Origin: Phoronis australis
Lineage: Eukaryota; Phoronida; Phoronidae
DNA length: 64,000 bases
Direction of reading: 5' to 3'
NCBI GenBank assembly: GCA_002633005.1
Contig: NMRA01000595.1
Span: forward strand, 194,225 to 258,224
Positions 1 to 13,800 of this stretch are shown here, piece by piece (the stretch's first letter is position 1; the number at the start of each line of letters is the position of its first letter). A program made the translations under genes and the position numbers. The notes beneath the pieces were generated by a model that had not been told where the DNA came from, did not search any database, and saw only the letters and a list, made by a program, of their open reading frames with translations.

Positions 1-1837
1 GGTTATAGCCTAACACTTCTTTCAAAGCTGCGCCGCCCATGTTGTATCAAGAATATTCGACTGACAACTCGCGTACTTCCTTGTGACAATTTGGGCATGC
101 ACTATACATGTATATTACAATAACTCTATTTGGTCCAAATCGGTTGTTAAGAAAACCACTGTTTTTAATCACTTTTCCAAAGTGCAACCCTTCTAAAAAG
201 CCCTTCGCAACACAAATTTAGACATCATAAACTTGGCGAGACATTACGAAATCTATACTACCTTTTTGAAATCCTTAAAAAGTCAAGTAAACACCAAGGC
301 TTCTATACTGCAGCCAACTTAAAAATGACAAAAACAGTGGCAGCGTACACAACACCTGATGTACCGGCAGTCGACGTTGCCATACGAGGTTAGATGCAGA
401 TACATGTAGGTCGAGCCCAACATCTGTGAATTAATAGGATGGCCAAGATGCTTAACGTTGAATAATCCCGTGTCATCTGCGTTGATTGTAGCTCAAAATG
501 CTATGGTTATACGCTGCGTAGTTTGAAACCTCTTTTACCTTTACCCATGGTCAAAGTGGTACATGTAGGAAGCGAGCGACACCGTGGTGAGCGCACTGTA
601 TTCATGAAGAAGTCTAACGGGGAGGGGGTAAATTACATGTACATTGTACACTGTATGTCATCTGCGGAGGGGTGTTTAAGGTGGATATTGTGAAAGATCG
701 CTGCACTAAACTACCTCCATTACGATATGCATTCTATGACACCAAAATGTCTATCAATGAAAAATGTCGGCAATAAGCAAACAAGTAGGCATCCAGGACA
801 TGCTTTTTCGTAGATTTTTCGAATCAACGTCCAAACGTGCATCTCTTTGGCCAAATAACACCTTTCAAAACATTTGCAAAAGACCGGCCGGTACACGAAA
901 TGTAGAAAAGGTACAAATTGATTTCTGCTATGAGGAATCATTTGTTACACTGCTTAAAGATTGTATTTACAGTGTACATTGTTTTGAGTTAAACAGACTT
1001 TGCAATCTACTGCATAGCAGTTAGATTAAATTGAAATTATAACAAAAATGTGAGGGACAAAAATAGTCACTAAACATGTGTATAGACCACGTAACAGCAC
1101 CACATTTTTATGGAAATTTTTCTTTCTAACATTTTATTAAATATCGCACTGTAAACCTTCGCGCACATAGAAGCGATGAATAATACACATCCCTGTTTTA
1201 TATTCGAATCACTAAATGTATAACCACGAATTTCAGGAACATATCTAATGGAGACGTGACAGCAAAACCCTAGTCTCCCACAAATTATACTACATGTTTC
1301 AGTACTTTGTGTATGTTGTGTTTTAATTCAAAAGTGGTTCGATTACCTTATCATCCACCTTTGCTCCATTGTCCAACAATAACTCCACCATCTTGACGTC
1401 ATCTCTTCGAATTGACCAGTGTAGAGGGGAATTATTGAGCCACTGTGAATTAAAATAGTACCTATGCTTACTGATCGGCCATTGTACGTAAATTTACAAC
1501 TGTTCCTATGCCAAGTGTATCAATACCCGTTTTAAGATACAAGGGCTGAATTTCAACCAATTTTCAACGTCTGCTTTGTAAACCTCACACAACATACATG
1601 ACGCGTTAACAAATTGACAAATACGTGATGGTAAATATCACGAAGACAGCTGTTGACAGTAAATACAAACATCAATCTTTCGAAAATTCAATATATTACG
1701 TCTTCGTACTCAAGTCACTCTTGACTGACACATATAAAGGGCAGAGAGTCTTCAGAAAAACACTTTCGTCTTATTTTCACTTTCGACGGTATTTTTCCAT
1801 TGTACAGCGTCTTTTTGGTGAAACATTTCATGACCGT
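1..1837. repeat. Segmental duplication unit 0 (oldest, diverged, left-truncated)
   Basis: Positions about 41-480 match the starts of the later units at 3651, 7136 and 10621. From about 510 the sequence departs from them. The unit holds one minus-strand ankyrin exon (1347-1442) of a different sequence class from the others. It ends where a diverged second copy of the unit start begins (about 1838). Its left part lies outside the window. No plus-strand gene is recognisable here. Confidence 0.7.
1347..1442 (-). CDS. Ankyrin-repeat exon, unit 0 (32 codons)
   Basis: On the minus strand a TTCACAG acceptor is followed by 96 nt of open frame and an AAG|GTAATC donor, with phase 0 at both ends. The translation contains SPLHWSIRRDDVKMVELLLD followed by NGAKVDDK. 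That is a clear ankyrin repeat, with the PLH turn, the VELLL helix and the NGA turn. Ankyrin repeats are protein-binding scaffolds, usually intracellular. This is the most downstream (C-terminal) ankyrin exon of the minus-strand gene inside the window, and the gene presumably continues beyond position 1. It is closer to the ankyrin consensus than the exons in units A-D. Confidence 0.82.
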
Positions 1838-4800
1838 ACATGTATCTAGAATATTCCCCTGACATATCTTACGTCGTTGTGAATATTTGCCCCGCGGTGA
1901 CAATTTAGGCCTGCACTATACAGTGCAATAACTCTATTTGGTCCAAAAACGGTTATTAAGAAAACCCTCTATTAAAAATGTGCAATCTTTCTAAAAAACA
2001 CTTCGCAACACAATTTCAGACATCATTTGAACTAAACACGTACTATTCATTGATAAACCATCGTTTATGTAAAAAGAAACTCAAGTTGTCTCAATGATAA
2101 ATGACACACATGTAGTATAGTTTGGCTTAATTAATGAATGACTTAGCATTGTTCGGTAGAATCAAAACACTTAATACCCCACACGGATAGTGTTCGTCGC
2201 CAGTCAAATTTTTGACATTATCATCCAATAGGTGTAAAGCCTTACTCAATAAGCATAATTATTATAAAAATTCACGGGACGGCGCAAATATTTTTGTTTG
2301 GCAAACATTTCGAAAATGATATTGCCGATCGATCTTCCTTATTACCTTATTAGGGTCTGCTCCATGCTCTATCAGCAGCTGCACCATTTCGCGGTTGCCT
2401 GTTACCACTGTATACTCCAGTGCGCGGAGTCCTAACCGTCGAATAACCTGAAGAATCAATAACAAAACACAACTACAAAGTGTAAGGACATGCAATGCAA
2501 ATAAACCAGCGTAGTGAAAAGGTAATAAAAAATACAAAGGAAATTTATTGATAATTCAATTGCAACGTTTTACAACAACAAACAATTGCAGCTTAAAATG
2601 CAAATAAACTCGAAATGCACAACTTGCAGGCCTAAATGAACTGGAAATCCTTACCCTGCCTACATTTGTCTTGAAAGAGATGAACAGGGAAAAAACAAAA
2701 GCATCAAAAGCGTTGGCTTTCTGCTGTACCGGCGTGCTTTGCACTCCTAAATAACACACACCTTTCTGTTTGATTGCATTGTGTGTATACTCAGTTGCTA
2801 GGTTACCATCACGTCCACAGGTTTGTTTAGTGCCTTTTTTCATCCACCAGTCCTTATATGGCGATTGATACAGATAATTTTGTTTTATATGGATTCTGAA
2901 AGTGTTGTTATAAATGAAAGCGATGTGCGACAGACGACGTTTGCGTAAACAAACACGTAATGTACTATTTTGATCTATAGTTTTTAATCATCATAGTACT
3001 CAAAAAGTGCCCATCTATCATATGATGACAAAACGCCCCAGTGGCAACAATCGAAGGTAGACATAACGTACTGAACTACGCGTTTGTCCGCTGAAATACG
3101 CGCAAAACTATTACAAGCAAGCAGCCGCTTATAGAACGGAGGTGGGGTGGCACAGGACCACGGCCCAGGGCATCCATATTAGGAAGTATCCAATCGATAA
3201 ATAAGCTTTTGTAAGTTGTGATTCATTTTTAGTTAACGTGTATAAAGTTTCTTTTTTATGTTTCATTTTTTGCTTGTGTTAGTACTTATGGGTGCATGCA
3301 TTTGAGTAGAGAAGGCCGCCCAATAAAAAATCGGCCTGGGCATCACCAAACCTCTGCACGCTATTGCTAGGATCAACTCTCAAACGTTGCCGTTGGCATC
3401 CACTAATTGTTTGAGGAAGTGGATGAGGTCTTCGTAGTTTGACGTAAACTCTTCAACAATAACGGATTAAATATTACATCTTCTATTTCGTGTTGTAAAG
3501 ACCCGTTTGTATTTTGGGCGGCGCGTCATCGGAGACTGGGAGGGGAGGAGACGGCGCCAGAGCCAACACTTTTTCAGTGCTGCACCACCCATGGTATATG
3601 GGGGGCTGGGAGTTATAGCCCAACTCTTTTTTCAAAGCGGCGCGTCTCAAGTTGTATCAAGAATATTCGACTGACAACTCACTCGAGACCTTGTGGCAAT
3701 TTGGGCATGCACTTGTATACTGTATTACAATAATTCTATTTGGTCGAAATCGGTTGTTAAGAAAACCACTGTTTTTAATCACTTTTCAAAAGTGCAACCC
3801 TTCTAAAAAGCCCTTCGCAACACAAATTTAGACATCATAAACTTGGCGAGACATTACGAAATCTATACTACTTTTTTGAAATCCTTAAAAAGTCAAGCAA
3901 ACACCAAGGCTTCTATACTGCAGCCAACTTATAAATGATAAAAACAGTGGCAGCGTACACAACACCTGATGTACCGGCAGTCGACGTTGCCATCCGAGGT
4001 TAGATGCAGATACATGTAGGTCGAGCCCAACATCTGTGAGTTAATAAGATGGCCAAGATGCTTAACGATGAATAATCCTTTGTCATCTGCGTTGATTGTA
4101 GCTCAAAACGCGATGACAAAAACTATTTGATATTCATTAAATAAAACAACAAACCAGATTTTCTTTAAGAATGACGATGTTCTTAGCAACATCCTAACTG
4201 AATATTGGAGGACATTGCTAAGGATTTGAATGAGTGACAAGCTAAAGCTTTGCTAGCGCAAAATTTTTCTTTTTGGAACGTGTCCTTAATTATTTCGGCA
4301 ATTCATGCATCAGTGAAAGGTTCAACCTTTTACGTCAACTTTTGATCTAAACGAAATAGAAAAACGACTAATCCGAAAGGGAGAGGCGAAATTAATAAAG
4401 ATTCATTACGATCCAAACTGGTATTGTGCTGCTGCGGGAAAGAATTGGTATCAAACAGGAAAATGGGAACACGCAAACTGGGCTGAGTTTCGTAGATGCA
4501 AGAATCTCTCGAAGGAAACGAGTGTCATCACATGCTTCAAGTGTAAAACGTAGCGATATTTTGCGAAGTCTTCCATGATCTTCAAAATGCTATTTCTCTA
4601 AGTTCACGCTTCTACGGACCGCAAAACACACGTGATACAACTGGCTTAGACAGGAGTGTTCAACAGCGGGACTACTTATAAATAATATTAGGAAACAATT
4701 TCGATAAAACGGCATTGTTTTAAAGAGTAATAAATAATGGACAGGATTTCTAAATAACGCTACACAGCTGATAGGGAATAATGAGAGAAGCAATCAACAA

Positions 4801-7800
4801 AGCTCTTACTAGTCAATAAGACTCCTTCAAAAATCACGTGATTGCTGCAACTCTAGATATGTAGTGTGAATAAGAAGCTGTGGCCGAACAAACTTTTGTC
4901 GTGACCTGTGTCACGTGAATCTAACTATTTAAAAATGATCTGATTATAAGAGAAAAAATTCGTATGTGGTTATAGGTCACCGACTTTGGAACTGCATGTG
5001 ATATCGGATTTCATATTATCATCCATTGGCCCGTTCAATTGTTTGCAAAGTTGAAATTCACTTCTCCAAATGTTTAGGTAGCTTTTGAACTCTGCTAGTT
5101 AAAATAAACAGCTGCTGATTGGCTAGAGGGTCCCAAGTGATTCAAAGGTGATGCACGTGAAGTTAATCGCTACACTTACTTTTGCCATGAATATAATAAA
5201 AGATTCGGCTTGTTGTCTTACATTCTTGTGTCTGATTGCGTGAATCAGTTCTAATTCAGATCCATTCAATCTTTCTTTGTTCAGTGTTGTCGCAGTTTCG
5301 CAATAAGGGCCAATTCGCTAATCAGTTTACAGGCCTGCTCTGTTTAAGTGAATAATTTATGCTAAATTATTGCCGACGCCATCTGCTAAGCCCAATATAT
5401 TTAAAATAATAAAAATCCATTCATTGAAGAATTAAAGAATTTTGATGAAAGACAACAATTCCTTTCTTTATGAGTACTGCTGTTTTAATAATACATCATT
5501 TGAACTAAACAAATATTTATTGATAAATCTTCATTTATGTTTAAAGAAACCCAAGTATGATGACTGAAGTTGTCTCAAAGACAAATGACACACATGTAGT
5601 ATAATTTGGCTTAAATAATGAATGACTTAGCATTGTTCGTTAGAATCAAAACACTTAATACCCCACACGAATAGTGCTCGTCGTCAGTCAAATTTTTGAC
5701 ATTATCATCCAAAATGTGTAAAGCCTAACTGAATAAGTATAATTAAAATAAAAATTCACGGGACGGCGCAAAAATTTTTGTTTAGCAAACATTTCGAAAA
5801 TGAAATTGCAAATCGATCTTCTTTATTACCTGATTAGGGTCTGCTCCACGCTCTAACAGCACCTGCACCGTTTCGAGTTTGCCTCTGGATATTGCAAACT
5901 CCAGTACATTTTGCCCAAACAGCCGAGAAACCTAAAGAATCAAAAACAAAACACATTTTTAAAAGTGTAAGGACATGCAATGCAAATAAACCAGCGTATT
6001 AAAAAGGTAATAAAAAGTACAAAGCAAATTTATCTATAATTCAATTGCAACGTTTTACATCAACAAACAATTGCAGCTTAAAATGCAAATAAACACGAAA
6101 TGCACAACTTTCAGGCCTAAATGAACTGGAAAACCTTACCCTGCCTACATTTGTCTTGAAAGAGATGAACAGGGAAAAAACAAAAGCATCAAAAGCGTTG
6201 GCTTTCTGCTGGACCGGCGTGCTTTGCTCTCCTAAATAACACAAACCTTTCTGTTTGATTGCATTGTGTGTATACTCAGTTGCTAGGTTACCATCACGTC
6301 CACAGGTTTGTATAGTACCTTTTTTCATCCACCAGTCCTTATATGGCGATTAATACAGATAATTTTGTTTTACATGGATTCTGACAGTGTTGTAATAAAT
6401 GAAAGCGATGTGCGACAGACGACGTTTGCGGAAACAGACACGTAATGTACTATTTTGATCTATAGTTTTTAATCATCATAGTACTCAAAAAGTGCCCATC
6501 TATCATATGATGACAAAACGGCCCAGTGACAACAATCGAAGGTAGACATAACGTACTGAACTACGCGTTTGTCCGCTGAAATACGCGCAAAACTATTACA
6601 AGCAAGCAGCAGCTTACAGAACGGAGGTGGGGTGGCACAGGACCACGGCCCAGGGCATCCATATTAGGAAGTATCCAATCGATAAATAAGCTTTTGTAAG
6701 TTGTGATTCATTTTTAGTTATCGTGTATAAAGTTTCTTTTTTATGTTTCATTTTTTGCTTGTGTTAGTACTTAAGGGTGCATGCATTTGAGTAGAGAAGG
6801 CCGCCTAATAAAAAATCGGCCTGGGCATCACCAAACCTCTGCACGTTATTGCTAGGATAAACTCTCAAACGTTGGCGTTGGCATCCACTAATTGTTTGAG
6901 GAAGTGGATGAGGTCTTCGTAGTTTGACGTAAACTCTTCAGCAATAACGGATTAAATATTACATCTTCTATTTCGTGTTGTAAAGACCCGTTTGTATTTT
7001 GGGCGGCACAGCATAGGAGACTGGGAGGGGAGGGGACGGCGCCAGAGCCAACACTTTTTCAGTGCTGCACCACCCATGGTATGTGGGGGGCTGTGGGTTA
7101 TAGCCTAACTCTTTTTTCAAAGCTGCGCCGCCCATGTTGTATCAAGAATATTCTACTGACAACTCACTCGAGACCTTGTGGCAATTTGGGCATGCACTAT
7201 ACATGTATATTATAATAACTCTATTTGGTCCAAATCGGTGATTAAGAAGACCACTGTTTTTAATCACTTTTCAAAAGTGCAACCCTTCTAAAAAGCCCTT
7301 CGCAACACAAATTTAGACATCATAAACTTGGCGAGACATTACGAAATCTATACTACTTTTTTGAAATCCTTAAAAAGTCAAGCAAACACCAAGACTTCTA
7401 TACTGCAGCCAACTTAAAAGTGATAAAAACAGTGGCAGCGTACACAACACCTGATGTACCGGCAGTCGACGTTGCCATACGAGGTTAGATGCAGATACAT
7501 GTAGGTCGAGCCCAACATCTGTGAGTTAATAAGATGGCCAAGATGCTTAACGATGAATAATCCTTTGCCATCTGCGTTGATTGTAGCTCAAAACGCGATG
7601 ACAAAAACTTTTTGATATTCATTAAATAAAACAACAAACCAGATTTTCTTTAAGAATGACGATGTTCTTAGTAACATCCTAACTGATTATTGGAGGACAT
7701 TATTGAAGATTTGAATGAGTGACTAACTAAAGCTTCACTAGGGCTAAGTTATCTTTTTGGAACGTGTCCTTAATTATTTCGGCAATTGATGCATCAGTGA

Positions 7801-10800
7801 AAGGTTCAACATTTTAGGTCAACTTTTGACCTAAACAAAATAAAAAAAACGACTAATCCGAAAGGGAGAGGCGAAATTAATAAAGATTCATTAAGATCGA
7901 AACTGGTATTGTGCTGCTGCGGGACTGAATTTGTATCAAACAGGAAAATGGGAACACACAAAACTGAGCTGAGTTTCCTAGATGCAAGAATCTCTCGAAG
8001 GAAACGCGTGTCATCACATGCTTCAAGTGTAAAACGTAGCGATATTTTGCGAAGTCTTCCATAATCTTCAGTTGCTATTTCTCGAAGTTCTCGCTTCTAC
8101 GGAACGCACAACACACGAGATACAACTGGCTTAGCCAGGAGTGTTCAACAGCGGGACTACTTATAAATAATATTAGGAAACAATTTCGATAAAACGGCTT
8201 TGTTTTAAAGAGTAATAAAAAGTGGACAGGATTTCTAAATATCGCTACACCGCTGATAGGGTATAATGAGAGAAGCAATCAACAAAGCTCTTACTAGTCA
8301 ATAAGGCTCCTTCAAAAATCACGTGACTGCTGCAACTCTAGATATGTAGTGTGAGTAAGAAGCTGCAGCCGAACAAACTTTTGTCGAGACCTGTGTCACG
8401 TGAATCTAACTATTCAAAAATGATCTGATTATAAGAGAACAAAAATTCGTATATGGTTATAGGTCACCGACTTTGGAACTGCATGTGATATCGGATTTCA
8501 TATTATCATCCATTGGCCCGTTCAATTGTTTGCAAAGTTGAAATTCACTTCTCCAAATGTTTAAGTAGCTTTTGAACTCTGCTAGTTAAAATAAACAGCT
8601 GCTGATTGGCTAGAGGGTCCCAAGTGATTCAAAGGTGATGCACGTGAAGTTAATCGCTACACTAACCATTGCCATGAATATAATAAAAGATTCGGCTTGT
8701 TGTCTTACATTCTTGTGTCTGATTGCGTGAATCAGTTCTAATTCAGATCCATTCAATCTTTCTTTGTTCAGTGTTGTCGCAGTTTCGCAATAAGGGCCAA
8801 TTCACTAATCAGTTTACAGGCCTGCTCTGTTTAAGTGAATAATTTATGCTAAATTATTGCCGACGCCATCTGCTAAGCCCAATATATTTAAAATAATAAA
8901 AATCCATTCATTGAAGAATTAAAGAATTTTGATGAAAGACAACAATTCCTTTCTTTATGAGTACTGCTGTTTTAATAATACATCATTTGAACTAAACAAA
9001 TATTTATTGATAAATCTTCATTTATGTTTAAAGAAACCCAAGTATGATGACTGAAGTTGTCTCAAAGACAAATGACACACATGTAGTATAATTTGGCTTA
9101 AATAATGAATGACTTAGCATTGTTCGTTAGAATCAAAACACTTAATACCCCACACGAATAGTGCTCGTCGTCAGTCAAATTTTTGACATTATCATCCAAA
9201 ATGTGTAAAGCCTAACTGAATAAGTATAATTAAAATAAAAATTCACGGGACGGCGCAAAAATTTTTGTTTAGCAAACATTTCGAAAATGAAATTGCAAAT
9301 CGATCTTCTTTATTACCTGATTAGGGTCTGCTCCACGCTCTGACAGCACCGGCACCGCTTCGAGTTTGCCTCTGGATATTCGATACTCCAGTACATCTTG
9401 CCCAAACAGCCGAGAAATCTAAAGAATTAATAACAAAACACAACTACAAAAGTTTAAGGACATGCAATTCAAATAAACCAGCGTCATAAAAGGTAATAAA
9501 AAGTACAAAGCAAATTTATTTATAATTCAATTGCAACGTTTTACATCAACAAACAATTGCAGCTTAAAATGCAAATAAACTCGAAATGCACAACTTGCAG
9601 GCCTAAATGAACTGGAAAACCTTACCCTGCCTACATTTGTCTTGAAAGAGATGAACAGGGAAAAAACAAAAGCATCAAAAGCGTTGGCTTTCTGCTGGAC
9701 CGGCGTGCTTTGCTCTCCTAAATAACACAAACCTTTCTGTTTGATTGCATGGTGTGTATACTCAGTTGCTAGGTTACCATCACGTCCACAGGTTTGTATA
9801 GTACCTTTTTTCATCCACCAGTCCTTATATGGCGATTAATACAGATAATTTTGTTTTATATGGATTCTGAAAGTGTTGTATTAAATGAAAGCGATGTGCG
9901 ACAGACGACGTTTGCGTAAACAAACACGTAATGTACTATTTTGATCTATAGTTTTTAATCATCATAGTACTCAAAAAGTGCTCATCTATCATATGATGAC
10001 AAAACGCCCCAGTGGCAACAATCGAAGGTAGACATAACGTACTGAACTACGCGTTTGTTCACTGAAATACGCGCAAAACTATTACAAGCAAGCAGCCGCT
10101 TACAGAACGGAGGTGGGGTGGCACAGGACCACGGCCCAGGGCATCCATATTAGGAAGTATCCAATCGATAAATAAGCTTTTGTAAGTTGTGATTCATTTT
10201 TAGTTAACGTGTATAAAGTTTCTTTTTATGTTTCATTTTTTGCTGGTGTTAGTACTTAAGGGTGCATGCATTTGAGTAGAGAAGGCCGCCCAATAAAAAA
10301 TCGCCCTGGGCATCACCAAACCTCTGCACGTTATTGCTAGGATAAACTCTCAAACGTTGCCGTTGGCATCCACTAATTGTTTGATGAAGTGGATGAGGTC
10401 TTCGCAGTTTGACGTAAACTCTTCAGCAACAACGGATTAAATATTACATCTTCTATTTCGTGTTGTAAAGACCCGTTTGTATTTTGGGCGGCGCAGCATA
10501 GGAGACTGGGAGGGGAGGGGACGGCGCAAGATCCAACACTTTTTCAGTGCTGCACCACCCATGGTATATGGGGGGCTGGGGGTTATAGACTAACTCTTTT
10601 TTCAAAGCGGCGCGTCTCATGTTGTATCAAGAATATTCTACTGACAAGTCACGTGAGACCTTGTGACAATTTGGGCATGCACTATACATGTATATTATAA
10701 TAACTCTATTTGGTCCAAATCGGTCATTAAGAAAACCACTGTTTTTAATCACTTTTCAAAAGTGCAACCCTTCTAAAAAGCCCTTTGCAACACAAATTTA

Positions 10801-13800
10801 GACATCAAAAACTTGGCGAGACATTACGAAATCTATACTACTTTTTTGAAATCCTTAAAAAGTCAAGCAAACGCGAAGACTTCTATACTGCAGCCAACTT
10901 AAAAGTGATAAAAACATTGGCAGCGTACACAACACCTAATGTACCGGCAGTCGACGTTGCCATACGAGGTTAGATGCAGATACATGTAGGTCGAGCCCAA
11001 CATCTGTGAGTTAATAAGATGGCCAAGATGCTTAACGATGAATAATCCTTTGCCATCTGCGTTGATTGTAGCTCAAAACGCGATGACAAAAACTATTTGA
11101 TATTCATTAAATAAAACAACAAACCAGATTTTCTTTAAGAATGACGATGTTCTTAGTAACATACTAACTGATTATTGGAGGACATTATTGAAGATTTGAA
11201 TGAGTGACTAACTAAAGCTTCACTAGGGCTAAGTTTTCTTTTTGGAACGTGACCTTAATTATTTCGGCAATTTATGCATCAGTGAAAGGTTCAACATTTT
11301 AGGTCAACTTTTGACCTAAACAAAATAAAAAAAACGACTAATCCGAAAGGGAGTGGCGAAATTAATAAAGATTCATTAAGATAGAAACTGGTATTGTGCT
11401 GCTGCGGGACTGAATTTGTATCAAACAGGAAAATGGGAACACACAAAACTGAGCTGAGTTTCCTAGATGCAAGAATCTCTCGAAGGAAACGCGTGTCATC
11501 ACATGCTTCAAGTATAAAACGTAGCGATATTTTGCGAAGTCTTCCATAATCTTCAGTTGCTATTTCTCTAAGTTCTCGCTTCTACGTGATACAACTGGCT
11601 TAGCCAGGAGTGTTCAACAGCGGGACTACTTATAAATAATATTAGGAAACAATTTCGATAAAACGGCTTTGTTTTAAAGAGTAGTAAAAAGTGGACAGGA
11701 TTTCTAAATAACGCTACCCCGCTGATAGGGTATAATGAGAGAAGCAATCAACAAAGCTCTTACTAGTCAATAAGGCTCCTTCAAAAATAACGTGACTGCT
11801 GCAACTCTAGATATGTAGTGTGAGTAAGAAGCTGCGGCCGAACAAACTTTTGTCGAGACCTGTGTCACGTGAATCTAACTATCCAAAAATGATCTGACTA
11901 TAGGAGAACAAAAATTCATATATGGTTATAGGTCACCGACTTTGGAACTGCATGTGATATCGGATTTCATATTATCATCCATTGGCCCGTTCAATTGTTT
12001 GCAAAGTTGAAATTCACTTCTCCAAATGTTTAGGTAGCTTTTGAACTCTGCTAGTTAAAATAAACAGCTGCTGATTGGCTAGAGGGTCCCAAGTGATTCA
12101 AATGTGATGCACGTGAAGTTAATCGCTACACTAACCATTGCCATGAATATAATAAAAGATTCGGCTTGTTGTCTTACATTCTTGTATCTCATTGCGTGAA
12201 TCAGTTCTAATTCAGATCCATTCAATCTTTCTTTGTTCAGTGTTGTTGCAGTTTCGCAATAAGGGCCAATTCACTAATCAGTTTACAGGCCTACTCCGTT
12301 TAAGTGAATAATTTATGCTAAATTATTGCCGGCGCCATCTGCGAAGCCCAATACATTTAAAATAATAAAAATCCATTCATTGCAGAATTATGAATTTTGA
12401 TGAAAGACAACAATTCCTTTCTTTATGAGTACTGCTGTTTTAATAATACATTATTTGAACTAAACAAATATTTATTTATAAATCGTCATTTATGTTTAAA
12501 GGCGAAGGCAACCTTTTTCCATGTCATTTTGAGCTAAAATAAGGTTGGTTGGTTATCCTAGACATATTTTCTACTTAATTACAGCTTTTCGTAATTTATT
12601 AATTACTCGTCCGCTACTCCGGAAGTGACGTTTTAGGAGGCAAGCATTTCGCGCCAATTTCTTTTCATATAGTCTGATTGTGAGAGCTGCCGAGTCAGTC
12701 ATTGTTCTACCTCGCTTGTGTTAAGTTCCGTCGTCGTTTGCTTTCATTTACTAGTCAGACAACATGCCACACTGTTGCTACGTACCAGGATGTACTATTT
12801 ATCGGCTCACGCGCGCTTTGGTAGTACCTTTCCATCGCTTTCCGATGGATGACACACTTCGCCGTACTTGGCTCGTTCGTGTGAAGAACGCAGCGTTACC
12901 CGTCCACGCAACGTACATGTACAAAGCAGTGGAGAATTCCGTGTGTGTGGCAAGCACTTTCTGCCGTCCGATTACGAAAGGGATCTGTACGCTGAACTGA
13001 TGAAGGTCCCTGTGAAACAACTTCTGAAGAAAGATGCCATTCCGTCTGTGTTGATTCCCGGCAGTGCCCCGTCGCCACCCCCGAGAAGTGAGTTTTTGAA
13101 ACGAGAAGCCTCGCGAGCTGTGGCCAGTACAGTGACTGGAGCCAGTGGAGGCACTTTATCTACTGTCACCCGTGCCTCCGAACGTACCCCAGAGCGTGCA
13201 ATTCCTGGAACCAGTAGTGATTCGCACTGTGCTGTTTTCTCCAGCCCAGAGCCTCTAAGCAGCCCTGCAGCGATATCGAGTAGTGGGAGTGATTACAGGC
13301 CCAGTTCGACACCCAGTGAAGAGGACAGTTCGTCGTCCAGTGAACAGATCGGTGAGCCAAACTTTGATAAGTTTATTGTGGACTTGTCTAAAGTGTTGGA
13401 GCTATTTAGAAGGTGCCAGGTGTGTGGCGAGGGAGTCACACGACACAATGTAAGCAGTTTGGGTGCTCAGGTCACCATCCAGTGGGAGTGTGTCACGGGA
13501 CACTCTGGCAAGTGGGACAGTTGTTCCTCTGTCCGTGGTATGCCGGAGGTCCACTTAACCATGTCCAGTGGTGTGCTCTTCACTGGAAACACGTTTCAGT
13601 CGGTGAAGACAATGATGGACTTTGGAAAAGTCAAGTTTTTTTTCGAAAACAACATTCAACAACATTCAGAATTCCTATTTAATACCAGTTGTCAATGACG
13701 CATACATGTCACAACATCTCGAGTTGGTGGCGGAATTCATGGAGAAGGAGAACTTGTCTGACTCACCAGGGCGGTCCGCCAAGTATACCACATACACTCT

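Larger units (their letters stand above)
1838..3650. repeat. Segmental duplication unit A (short form)
   Basis: The start resembles the other unit starts but is diverged; from about 2020 it follows the right half of units B-D. Compared with unit B, a 1,661-bp block (B 3839-5499) is missing. The junction falls in the 7-bp motif ACATCAT, which occurs once here (2020-2026) and at both edges of the block in B (3832-3838 and 5493-5499). The unit contains ankyrin exon 2346-2447 and ends in a boundary element (about 3518-3650). Confidence 0.8.
3651..7135. repeat. Segmental duplication unit B (3,485 bp)
   Basis: The landmark GTTGTATCAA occurs at 3651, 7136 and 10621, giving two units of exactly 3,485 bp. 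By eye units B and C are very similar along most of their length. Unit B carries the ankyrin exon 5830-5931 on the minus strand and a plus-strand 79-codon open frame (4317-4553) that is broken in C and D. Confidence 0.9.

Noticed and set aside
7877-8278. Two minus-strand frames repeated in units B-D (61 and 67 codons)
   Set aside because: The 7877-8062 frame is antisense to the protein-like plus-strand frame of unit B, and the 8075-8278 frame has no domain signature; lengths vary between copies.
2556-9814. A conserved 95-codon minus-strand frame repeated in units A, B and C (2556-2843, 6041-6328 and 9527-9814)
   Set aside because: It is conserved only because the units are recent duplicates. 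The unit D copy carries an in-frame stop, there is no domain signature, and probable splice-like sites inside it make it intronic.
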